Shown: one piece after another, positions 16,701 to 21,747 of the stretch
Layout: every line of letters begins with the position of its first letter
Numbering within the stretch: position 1 is the first letter of the stretch
Source of the DNA: an uncultured Porphyromonas sp.
Lineage (GTDB): Bacteria; Bacteroidota; Bacteroidia; Bacteroidales; Porphyromonadaceae
Assembly (NCBI RefSeq): GCF_947254915.1
Contig: NZ_CAMYEZ010000019.1
Span: forward strand, 1 to 21,747
Direction of reading: 5' to 3'
Length of the DNA stretch: 21,747 nt
Position numbers and translations under genes: made by a program
The notes under the pieces: model-generated
Told to the model about the DNA's origin: nothing
Seen by the model: the letters and a program-made list of their open reading frames with translations, nothing else
Database searches by the model: none

Positions 16701-19097
16701 GAAGCGACACCAGCCGAAGGCTACGAGTTAATCGCTCTAACGGCTAATGGCAAAGACATTCTAGCGACGAAGAAGCTGAGCGTCAGGGAAGACATCGAGA
16801 TCAAGGCAACCTTTGCGAATTTTGACAACGGCGTTATCACGATGACCACCTCTAGGGCAGTAGGCCAGCAGATTATGCTGGCGATGCGTCCCGTCGAGGG
16901 GCAGACAGTCATCGCTGAGGGCCTCAAGGAGCCGCTGATACTCGATGGCGATACTCATTTCTATACGCTCACGAGCCAGACAGTCACCCTCCTAGGGAAA
17001 TTGGAGTTTTTGAGATGTAATGGAAACCTCTCTAGGCCACCTGTCCCTTATCAGAACCTATTGACCAACTTGGACGTGTCACGCTGTAATACATTAACAA
17101 AGTTGGACTGCTCTAAGAATTCGCTCCAAAGCTTGGATGTGTCAGGCTGTAATACATTAAGCGAGCTGGACTGCTCTGATAATTCGCTCCAAAGCTTGGA
17201 CGTGTCAGGCTGTAATACATTAAGCGAGCTGTACTGCTATTATAATTCGCTCCAAAGCTTGGACGTGTCAAGCTGTAATGCATTAACAGTGCTGTACTGC
17301 TCTGGGAATTCGCTCCAAAGCTTGGACATTACGCACAACGAAGCTCTTACTAAGCTAGACTGTTCGGGTAATCAACTAGAGACTCTAGATTTGTCTCAGT
17401 GTCTTAACCTAGTGAACGTAGAACTGTCCAAGAATCAGCTGACCCACCTTGATGTGTCACATAATGGCGAATTGCAGTTCCTAGAATGCTATGATAATCA
17501 GATCAAGGGTGAGGCGATGACAGCGCTAGTCAATGGTCTACCCGATCGTATGGACAAGGAGCCTGGCAGGTTTCAAGTTATAGGCGAGGATGCTAAGACA
17601 GATGGCAATATATGTCTCAAGAGTGATGTCGCCATCGCCAAGGGTAAGAATTGGCGTGTCGAAGATGAAAATGGCGACCCATACGAGGGAGAGGACGACT
17701 CTCAGCCCTCTGTCGGTGACGGTGTCATCACGATGACCACCTCTAGGGCAGCAGGCGAGCAGATTATGCTGGCGGTGAGTCCCGTCAAGGGGCAGACTGT
17801 CATCGCTGAGGGCCTCAAGGAGCCGCTGATACTCGATGGCACGGGGCATCTCTATACGCTCACGAGCCAGACAGTCACCCTCCGGGGTAACCTGACACTC
17901 CTACTGTGTGATGGTGCTGTAAATCTGGAGACGCCCCCCTCGCATGAGAATCAGTTGACGAGCTTAGACATAAACTGCGAGACGCTTACACTGTTGTCCT
18001 GTTCGGGTAATCCGCTGACCAGTCTAGACCTGTCACATGCTCGTGCATTGACTACCTTGGGGTGTTATGGGAATAAACTGACGCAACTCGATCTTTCTCC
18101 GTGTACTAAGCTGACAGGATTAGGTGTCGGGGAGAACCTGCTGACCCACCTTGATGTGTCACATAATAGCGAATTGCAGTTCCTTGATTGCTTTGGTAAT
18201 CAGATCAAGGGTGAGGCGATGACAGCGCTAGTCAATGGTTTACCCGATCGTAGGGGCAAGGAGCATGGCATGTTTCAAGTTATAGGACTGGATGCTAAGA
18301 CAGATGGCAATATATGTCTCAAGAGTGACGTAGCCATCGCCAAGGGTAAGAATTGGAGTGTCCAGTCCTTCTCTGGCGACTACGAGGGTGAGGATCCTAT
18401 AGTAACGTATATCGTAACACTCTCCAAGGAGGGTGAGGGTACGCTCACCGCTACGGGAGCCGACGATCTCACCGCTGTCCCCTACGGCACAGAGCTAACG
18501 ATTGCCACTACTCCAGCCGAGGGGTACGAGCTTACTGCACTTACTGCCAACGGCACTGACATCCTCGCTACGAAGAAGTTCGTTGTAAAGGGTGCTACTG
18601 AAGTCAAGGCGACCTTTGAGAAGAAGACGTTCGCCGTGACCCTAACGAGCAATGAGCATGGTACGATTTCGATTGTTGAGAACGTAGATCTCAAGGCGGT
18701 ACCCTATGGCACTACCTTGACAGTCCAAGCTACGGGTAAGAACGACAAGTGCGAGCTTACCGCCCTCACAGCCAACGGAGAGGATATCCTTGCCACGAAG
18801 AAGTTTGTCGTCAAGGGTGCTACCGAAGTGAAGGCAACCTTCGTAGACCATACGAATATAGCGGAAGTCAATACCGAAGCTATTCGCTTTTACCCCAATC
18901 CTGCTAGAGAGTACATTATCGTAGAGGGAGTAGACCCTGCTAGCGAGGTCAAGCTCTACAGTATGGAGGGCGAGCTACTGTGCGCTATGCAAGCAGATGC
19001 AGAGGGGCATCTACAGATTGACCTGACAGCTCTCAGCGATGGTGTCTACCTCCTCGTAGGCACTGGGTGGCAGGAGCGACTAGTGGTCAAGAAGTAG
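13761..19097 (+). CDS. Giant C10-family (streptopain-like) cysteine protease with LRR modules and T9SS sorting domain
   Basis: A 1778-residue secreted protein. Order: signal peptide (to about 28); Spi-type propeptide with YYYIYNRGSNAGFVIIAGDD (about 75-170); C10 catalytic domain (about 171-405) with IQWNQSAPW (oxyanion Gln175), VGCVATAY (nucleophile Cys196), GGGHAFVCDGY (His340) and HINWGWGG; beta-rich region (410-785); LRR module 1 (789-940); InlB-type repeat (946-1013); LRR module 2 (1022-1310); LRR module 3 (1320-1545); two more InlB-type repeats (1548-1695); T9SS sorting domain (1704-1778) with IRFYPNPAREYI. The catalytic half resembles PrtT of P. gingivalis and interpain A of Prevotella, which cleave host proteins. 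It is the last gene of a likely three-gene operon. A 63-bp repeat array and a segmental duplication lie inside the LRR part. Both catalytic residues are present. Confidence 0.92.
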   Translation: MNYLQIRWRHVLALSLILLCSVSALFARPLSEREARHLAEQFFHQVAYAHKVLAPAQQPLSLVSAPIRQSAGVELRTLSGDKARYYYIYNRGSNAGFVIIAGDDELTPYIGYATTGQVLEQDMPEQLRAFLKACQERIDELTSSVGLRSSLRPTPRTATEPAQIAPLLGNIQWNQSAPWNNQTPTDNQGKHMPVGCVATAYTQVMRYHQWPTQGEGTFSYTEERSNRQHSVDYGATTYDWAHMPERYNDPSSATSEETQALSTLAYHAGVAVEMMYAPSGSGSYTPLVARALADHFRYDKRVSFKSRSNYTQASWEQMLRAELIAARPVVYSGRGSGGGHAFVCDGYDMEGLFHINWGWGGMSDGYFNLNYLVPSDLGIGGGAGGGFSLGQGAVVGIKPDKTGSSQRQESSLVTTWRFGMTFTEGTLDASAEYTVTLTTDATPYDGSVTYGVTKVGTTDTLYLDQYARNARIDGLYQDFSIDPEELQLSNHIGVGTWDIFLAYRHTDAKGQTAWRPCGQHERAKEQYRHTYTITQESDGSYVVTEEASSNLSMLELVAGSVQSSIVGYEKSKVSLQLRNTGRVEFFGQLYLYARKVGERIFEPVVNIIPVIDAGAVKEVTFEIDRFPYGSGDVELEVGYFIGDRFNQLSTTTVSIQSATDIRPAYVLSSDQPVRVNVNSGNLSQIRIRNIGTKTPTNHVFYRWELRKEKQTTSTRWTQIDIPAGGEQLVAPNLATELRQIGAKRGDNITLTATFIEVNEEEQRIISVIPLMEEAKLSVYCDGELVVGDGVITMTTARAVGENISFAYLAEGDVVIEGATGTPKEDKWVDYTLTSQQVSLRGDFTVLICEQNELTNLDVSQCSSLEGLSCFLNQIKGEAMTQLVNSLPDRTGKKAGIFVVYYTSQEERNICLKSDVTIAKAKNWQVALATLENGKIKYYLYEGEDPTKTFAVTFAKQGEGTLTATGADDLNAVPFGTELTIEATPAEGYELIALTANGKDILATKKLSVREDIEIKATFANFDNGVITMTTSRAVGQQIMLAMRPVEGQTVIAEGLKEPLILDGDTHFYTLTSQTVTLLGKLEFLRCNGNLSRPPVPYQNLLTNLDVSRCNTLTKLDCSKNSLQSLDVSGCNTLSELDCSDNSLQSLDVSGCNTLSELYCYYNSLQSLDVSSCNALTVLYCSGNSLQSLDITHNEALTKLDCSGNQLETLDLSQCLNLVNVELSKNQLTHLDVSHNGELQFLECYDNQIKGEAMTALVNGLPDRMDKEPGRFQVIGEDAKTDGNICLKSDVAIAKGKNWRVEDENGDPYEGEDDSQPSVGDGVITMTTSRAAGEQIMLAVSPVKGQTVIAEGLKEPLILDGTGHLYTLTSQTVTLRGNLTLLLCDGAVNLETPPSHENQLTSLDINCETLTLLSCSGNPLTSLDLSHARALTTLGCYGNKLTQLDLSPCTKLTGLGVGENLLTHLDVSHNSELQFLDCFGNQIKGEAMTALVNGLPDRRGKEHGMFQVIGLDAKTDGNICLKSDVAIAKGKNWSVQSFSGDYEGEDPIVTYIVTLSKEGEGTLTATGADDLTAVPYGTELTIATTPAEGYELTALTANGTDILATKKFVVKGATEVKATFEKKTFAVTLTSNEHGTISIVENVDLKAVPYGTTLTVQATGKNDKCELTALTANGEDILATKKFVVKGATEVKATFVDHTNIAEVNTEAIRFYPNPAREYIIVEGVDPASEVKLYSMEGELLCAMQADAEGHLQIDLTALSDGVYLLVGTGWQERLVVKK
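16823..18395 (+). repeat. Segmental duplication encoding LRR modules 2 and 3
   Basis: The segment starting near 16827 (GVITMTTSRAVGQQ) and the one starting near 17721 (GVITMTTSRAAGEQ) share long near-identical DNA, e.g. atcgctgagggcctcaagga and aaggagccgctgatactcga in both. Their 3' ends match again around atggcaatatatgtctcaag. The central LRRs differ in number. This is a within-gene duplication of a whole module. Confidence 0.9.
17070..17321 (+). repeat. Four 63-bp tandem repeats encoding 21-residue LRRs
   Basis: Units start at 17070, 17133, 17196 and 17259, each opening with ttgga(c/t)gtgtca and closing with aattcgctccaaagc. Each encodes a LRR of the form SLDVSGCNTLSELDCSDNSLQ. The near-identity at DNA level contrasts with the diverged LRRs on either side, indicating recent expansion by slippage or unequal crossing-over. 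Because 63 is a multiple of 3, copy-number change keeps the frame. Confidence 0.95.
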
Positions 19098-19118
19098 GGC
19101 TACCCCCTTCTCTATAGT

Positions 19119-19175
19119 AGAGACTGCTACATAGTGGCAAGCGATTAAGCTCACCATCGTGTGGCAGTCTCTTTT
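19119..19175 (+). terminator. Terminator of the protease operon
   Basis: AGAGACTGC (19119-19127) pairs with GCAGTCTCT (19164-19172), and the stem can extend inward through TACA/TGTG-type pairs; TTTT (19172-19175) follows. It lies 22 nt after the protease stop codon. The loop of about 30 nt is longer than usual. Confidence 0.7.
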
Positions 19176-19198
19176 AGTTTCTCCCGTATGAAACTGGA

Positions 19199-19321
19199 GG
19201 GCTGACGCATTATAATGAGACTGTTGCAAAAGTCAACAGTCTCACTAATTGCTCTGTCAGGAGCTACACATAGCGACAAGCGAGGAGTAGATGAACTCAT
19301 TATTATATAATGTGTCGGCTC
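19199..19321. mobile_element. MITE-like element B, short relative of element A
   Basis: GGGCTGACGCATTATA (19199-19214) is identical to the left end of element A. TATAATGTGTCGGCTC (19306-19321) is its inverted partner with three mismatches, giving a 123-bp element. Inside is a perfect 11-bp hairpin (19216-19244). No coding capacity and no evident target-site duplication. It marks the left part of the 890-bp gene-free stretch. Confidence 0.5.
19216..19244. repeat. Perfect 11-bp hairpin inside element B
   Basis: TGAGACTGTTG (19216-19226), loop CAAAAGT, CAACAGTCTCA (19234-19244). There is no T-run on either strand directly after it. It could be the remnant of an IS end or a hairpin left by element formation. 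Confidence 0.8.
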
Positions 19322-19386
19322 TGCACTCTAACCTCTAATAACAGATCTTTACAGGGAAATTCGTCCGATTCCCTTCTTTCTCGAAT

Positions 19387-19549
19387 ATCCACGTGGGAAA
19401 TCTCAAATCTCCACGTGGCTATTTTTTATTTTCCACGTGGGCGTGATTCATTTCATCCGAAGTTTCATTTCATTCTTCCGAAGTTTCATTTCATTCCTCC
19501 GAGGAATTTTTTATTCCCCACGTGGAGATTTTGAAATATCCACGTGGAA
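19387..19549. repeat. Array of five CCACGTGG palindromes in a large inverted repeat
   Basis: CCACGTGG occurs at 19389, 19411, 19433, 19518 and 19540. The left pair with its spacer (19389-19418) and the right pair (19518-19547) are imperfect reverse complements: ccacgtggagattt is shared by the reversed left arm and the right arm. The left arm's third copy is preceded by attttttatt, as is the fourth copy, a partial direct repeat. The 21-bp repeats sit in the centre. Confidence 0.9.
19449..19503. repeat. 21-bp repeats, reverse orientation to those at 10262
   Basis: Units catttcattcttccgaagttt: a shortened 17-bp copy at 19449-19465, a full copy at 19466-19486 and a partial copy from 19487. They are the reverse complement of the repeat at 10262-10315. 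They occupy the loop of the CCACGTGG inverted repeat. Confidence 0.85.
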
Positions 19550-19617
19550 ATCACTTTTCCCCGACACAGCGTCGTTTTGGTATGTATCCAGTTCTAAATT
19601 ATTGTAGCGACCCAACC

Positions 19618-19817
19618 TCCAGTCGGAGGGCAGCCGTTGTCGAACCGCAAGACGAGTAACCCTGTGTAGGGACTCACGAGAGTGTCCAGTCGGAGGGCGT
19701 CCGTTGTCGTTAAGTTTGACGATGTCCAGGCTACGACGTCTCGATCGTTCTACAACGGACGCACGAGCCGTCCAGTCCCTACAGCTCTTTACTCGTTTAG
19801 GTATCCCTACTCGTGAG
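19618..19817. other. Candidate structured element with nested inverted repeats
   Basis: Three perfect inverted repeats are nested in one another: ACGAGTAA/TTACTCGT (19652-19659, 19789-19796), TGTAGGGACT/AGTCCCTACA (19665-19674, 19774-19783) and GCGTCCGTTGT/ACAACGGACGC (19697-19707, 19752-19762). The first two are separated by symmetrical 5-nt internal loops. A direct repeat starting tccagtcggagggc and ending ccgttgtcg (19618-19642, 19685-19709, 23/25 identical) overlaps it. GTAGGGA can alternatively pair with TCCCTAC (19804-19810). No open reading frame explains the pattern, and the GC content stands out from the AT-rich repeats around it. Strand and transcription are unknown. Confidence 0.6.
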
Positions 19818-19851
19818 AGTTACGGCATCGAGTCCAAGAGAGGAATTTCGT

Positions 19852-19903
19852 CCAAATCTTGGTGAAACCATATCGGATTCTGCTGTATTTGGACAAATCC
19901 CGA
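19852..19903 (+). promoter_or_regulatory. 52-bp conserved upstream block, copy 2
   Basis: This differs from the block at 10458-10509 at only 2 of 52 positions, while the sequence on both sides is unrelated. It contains an 8-bp inverted repeat GTCCAAAT/ATTTGGAC (19850-19857, 19887-19894). It ends 18 nt before the -33 TTG and 42 nt before the -7 box, the same distances as copy 1. Confidence 0.7.
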
Positions 19904-19921
19904 TTACCTCCATTTTACCCC

Positions 19922-19953
19922 TTGATTAGTAGCTTACAACGACTGTATCTTTG
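19922..19953 (+). promoter_or_regulatory. Promoter of the 544-residue outer-membrane protein gene
   Basis: TTG (19922-19924) in TTGATTAGTAGC, 21 nt, TATCTTTG (19946-19953), matching the Bacteroidetes -33/-7 pattern. The ATG follows 34 nt after the -7 box, and the leader is A-rich just before the start (aataaaaaccaaatg), as is common in this phylum. Confidence 0.75.
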
Positions 19954-19987
19954 CGCTACAAATCACATATAATCAAATAAAAACCAA

Positions 19988-21622
19988 ATGAAGAAAACTA
20001 CATTATTAGCGCTGGTATTAGGGGCTTTTGTAGGGCTACAGGCTGTCTGTTCCACAGAGCTAAATGCTCAAGAGGTCGAGACGCTGACGGCAGCTCGTAC
20101 AGACCTGCTCTCACGTAAGTATCTACGTCCATCTCGCTCCGTCATCTATGCAACAGATGGCTCCGACGTCGCAGAGCGACTAGTTGAGATAATGCAACAG
20201 CATCCCAATGAGCAGTTTGACATCAATGAGATTGTCCTAGATCGCATCGAGCTGACACCGCCTAAAGACCCCAATAGTGCCGAAGGTCGCCAAGCACTCC
20301 AAGATGAGATCACTCGTGTTCTCGAGAATGCGCACGTGGGGCGTATGATTATGAAGAGCTGGTTCCCTCGTTATGATAAGGCAAGCAAAGGGTACTCTCT
20401 CGAAGTCCTAGAGGCGAGAGGAGCATTTGCCGCAACGGATGCTGATATCGTTGAGGCAAAGACGGCTCATAGAGACCTCTCTGTACAGCTAAATACCATC
20501 GGAGAGCAGCTCATCGACCGCTCTTATGTAATCGTATATTATGTATATCTCACTGAGGCCAAAGAGGCAAAGGTGAGCGGATTCGTCTATAAGCTAGACT
20601 TCGGTGCTGAGACGATGAATGCCTTCTATACGAAGCACTTCAACTCACCCGAAGGAATAGACAAGGCTACATTCCCACTAAAGTTTGTCTATGCAACGAA
20701 GGAAAACAAGGTCTCCTCTTTTGTGATGGGTATGACCAAGGGTACAGCTGTGGGCAAGGATACCAACTACGAGACGCTCGCTATGAACGTATTCCAACTA
20801 GCAGATGTGCTAATCGCTAATAATGTACACGACTTAGAGATTCAGGCTTCCATCGCTCAGACGAGTCCTATCTCTGCTAAGATAGGGACGAAGGAAAACT
20901 TGAAGACGGACGACCGCTTTTTCGTCGTAGAGAATGTCCTTGATCCCGCCACAGGAGAGACCAAGACTGTACGCCGTGGTGCCGTACGTGTTGGTATGCA
21001 CATTGCAGACAACAAGAAGATTGCCGATGGCAGCCAGCAGGACTTCACACGATTCTATCAATATGCAGGGTTTAGTCGCCTCGAAGAGGGTATGACCCTC
21101 ATCAGCAAGCCTGATCTAGGAGTCGGATTGACTCCTTTGGTGAACTTTATGTATGTGGGTGCTGAGGTGGATTACCGTGCTTCAGACCTTTTGTCGCTGA
21201 TTCCAAAGCTCAAGGGGAAGTCTGTCCCAGGTATTTTCCTCTTCGTCCGTATGGGTATACCTTTTGGACTCAAGGCGTCTAAGGATGGAGGCTTTGGCGT
21301 ACTAGCAGTGACCTCTGAAGATGTATCGGCTCTTTTCATACGTATGACCTATGGTCTACGCAAGGAGTTTAACTTCGCTCGAGCATTCAATGCTTCTGTA
21401 GAGTTAGGATATGGTACTCTAGGAGTTCTATCTAATAGAGAGGTGAATACAGAAAGTTTCGGCTACCTAACTCTCGGAGGTCGCTTCGGCTGTTACGTAC
21501 ACCCCAATATCAATGTCTTTGCCCATCTAGGTAGTGAGCTATGGGTCGCTGGGGGTGAATCAGCCAAGGCGGTAGGCATCCCGCCTATCAACTTTGGTGT
21601 GGGTACACGTATCTCATTCTAA
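19988..21622 (+). CDS. Uncharacterised outer-membrane protein with C-terminal beta-barrel
   Basis: A 544-residue protein with a signal peptide (cleavage near ELNAQ, residue 28). Residues about 30-360 form a mixed alpha/beta periplasmic or surface region with no motif I recognise (e.g. MIMKSWFPRYDKASKGYSLEV, DRSYVIVYYVYLTEAKEAKV). Residues about 385-544 look like barrel strands: GVGLTPLVNFMYVGAEVDYR, GIFLFVRMGIPFGL, FNASVELGYGTLGV, FGYLTLGGRFGCYV, INVFAHLGSELWVAG and the final INFGVGTRISF. The terminal Phe fits outer-membrane proteins folded by BamA. It stands alone behind a promoter cassette shared with the LRR lipoprotein at 10674, which suggests shared control. Function unknown. Confidence 0.8.
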   Translation: MKKTTLLALVLGAFVGLQAVCSTELNAQEVETLTAARTDLLSRKYLRPSRSVIYATDGSDVAERLVEIMQQHPNEQFDINEIVLDRIELTPPKDPNSAEGRQALQDEITRVLENAHVGRMIMKSWFPRYDKASKGYSLEVLEARGAFAATDADIVEAKTAHRDLSVQLNTIGEQLIDRSYVIVYYVYLTEAKEAKVSGFVYKLDFGAETMNAFYTKHFNSPEGIDKATFPLKFVYATKENKVSSFVMGMTKGTAVGKDTNYETLAMNVFQLADVLIANNVHDLEIQASIAQTSPISAKIGTKENLKTDDRFFVVENVLDPATGETKTVRRGAVRVGMHIADNKKIADGSQQDFTRFYQYAGFSRLEEGMTLISKPDLGVGLTPLVNFMYVGAEVDYRASDLLSLIPKLKGKSVPGIFLFVRMGIPFGLKASKDGGFGVLAVTSEDVSALFIRMTYGLRKEFNFARAFNASVELGYGTLGVLSNREVNTESFGYLTLGGRFGCYVHPNINVFAHLGSELWVAGGESAKAVGIPPINFGVGTRISF

Positions 21623-21652
21623 TATGAAGAATAGATTATCTGATTAGTTTCC

Positions 21653-21694
21653 ATAGGACTGCTGTAGCCTCTAGTGTGGTTATAGCAGTCCTAT
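21653..21694 (+). terminator. Hairpin after the outer-membrane protein gene
   Basis: ATAGGACTGCT (21653-21663) and AGCAGTCCTAT (21684-21694) form a perfect 11-bp stem. It can extend inward by GTAGCC/GGTTAT with two wobble pairs to about 17 bp and an 8-nt loop. No T-run follows on the + strand, so termination efficiency is uncertain. Confidence 0.65.
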
Positions 21695-21727
21695 ACGCAT
21701 CATTAAAAAAAAAAACAGATTAAGACG

Positions 21728-21747
21728 ATGAAGATAGAGACATTTGC
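21728..21747 (+). CDS. Possible start of a further gene, cut by the window end
   Basis: An ATG at 21728 opens MKIETF and runs off the window. It is preceded by an A-rich leader, including 11 consecutive A at 21705-21715, a context seen before Bacteroidetes start codons. Too short to name. Confidence 0.35.

Noticed and set aside
17070..17321. CRISPR-like regularly spaced repeats
   Set aside because: The 63-bp units are contiguous, in frame and encode LRRs; there are no unique spacers.
19310..19534. 74-codon plus-strand reading frame
   Set aside because: It runs through the inverted repeat, CCACGTGG array and 21-bp repeats, with a low-complexity product (FHPKFHFILPKFHF) explained by the repeats.

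Overview
The window looks like a chromosomal segment of a Bacteroidales species, most likely a Porphyromonas of the asaccharolytica/uenonis type. This rests on promoters of the Bacteroidetes form (TTTG/TTG - about 20 nt - TAnnTTTG), near absence of Shine-Dalgarno sequences, a long-form IspG, a Bacteroidetes-type DUF4292 lipoprotein, and secreted proteins ending in type IX secretion (T9SS) sorting domains with the YPNPA signature. All convincing genes are on the + strand. The genus is an inference; no search was run.

Left part (1-8077), a conserved housekeeping block: gcvH, purE, ispG (own promoter), dut, a TPR protein, a DUF4292 lipoprotein, an EnvC-like factor with a degenerate LytM domain, and ribF. 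Spacing is tight, with 4-nt or short overlaps at several junctions. The block covers glycine cleavage/lipoylation, purine, isoprenoid, dUTP and flavin metabolism plus two or three envelope proteins.

Middle and right part (8078-21622), an accessory envelope/secretome region. It holds a T9SS-sorted leucine-rich-repeat (LRR) protein (8189-9853) inserted between ribF and a second, perfect 90-bp copy of the ribF 3' end; an LRR lipoprotein (10674-12092); a three-gene cluster of lipoprotein, outer-membrane beta-barrel and a 1778-residue C10 (streptopain-family) cysteine protease with LRRs, InlB-type repeats and a T9SS sorting domain (12236-19097); and a 544-residue outer-membrane protein of unknown function (19988-21622). 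The three LRR proteins share one modular architecture (N-cap, cysteine-ladder LRR, conserved C-cap), used two, one and three times, so they form a locally expanded paralogous family of probable adhesins.

Two long gene-free stretches (9946-10673 and 19098-19987) are rich in repeats and share a set of modules: GTTTCA palindromes, a GGGCTGACGCATTATA terminal inverted repeat, 21-bp CTTCGGAAG repeats in opposite orientations, and a 50/52-identical block at exactly the same distance from a -7 box. The second stretch also has an array of CCACGTGG palindromes and a GC-rich segment with three nested perfect inverted repeats, which is a candidate structured RNA or DNA element. The most interesting points are the ribF 3'-end duplication, the fixed-spacing promoter cassette, the nested-stem element and the shared LRR module.
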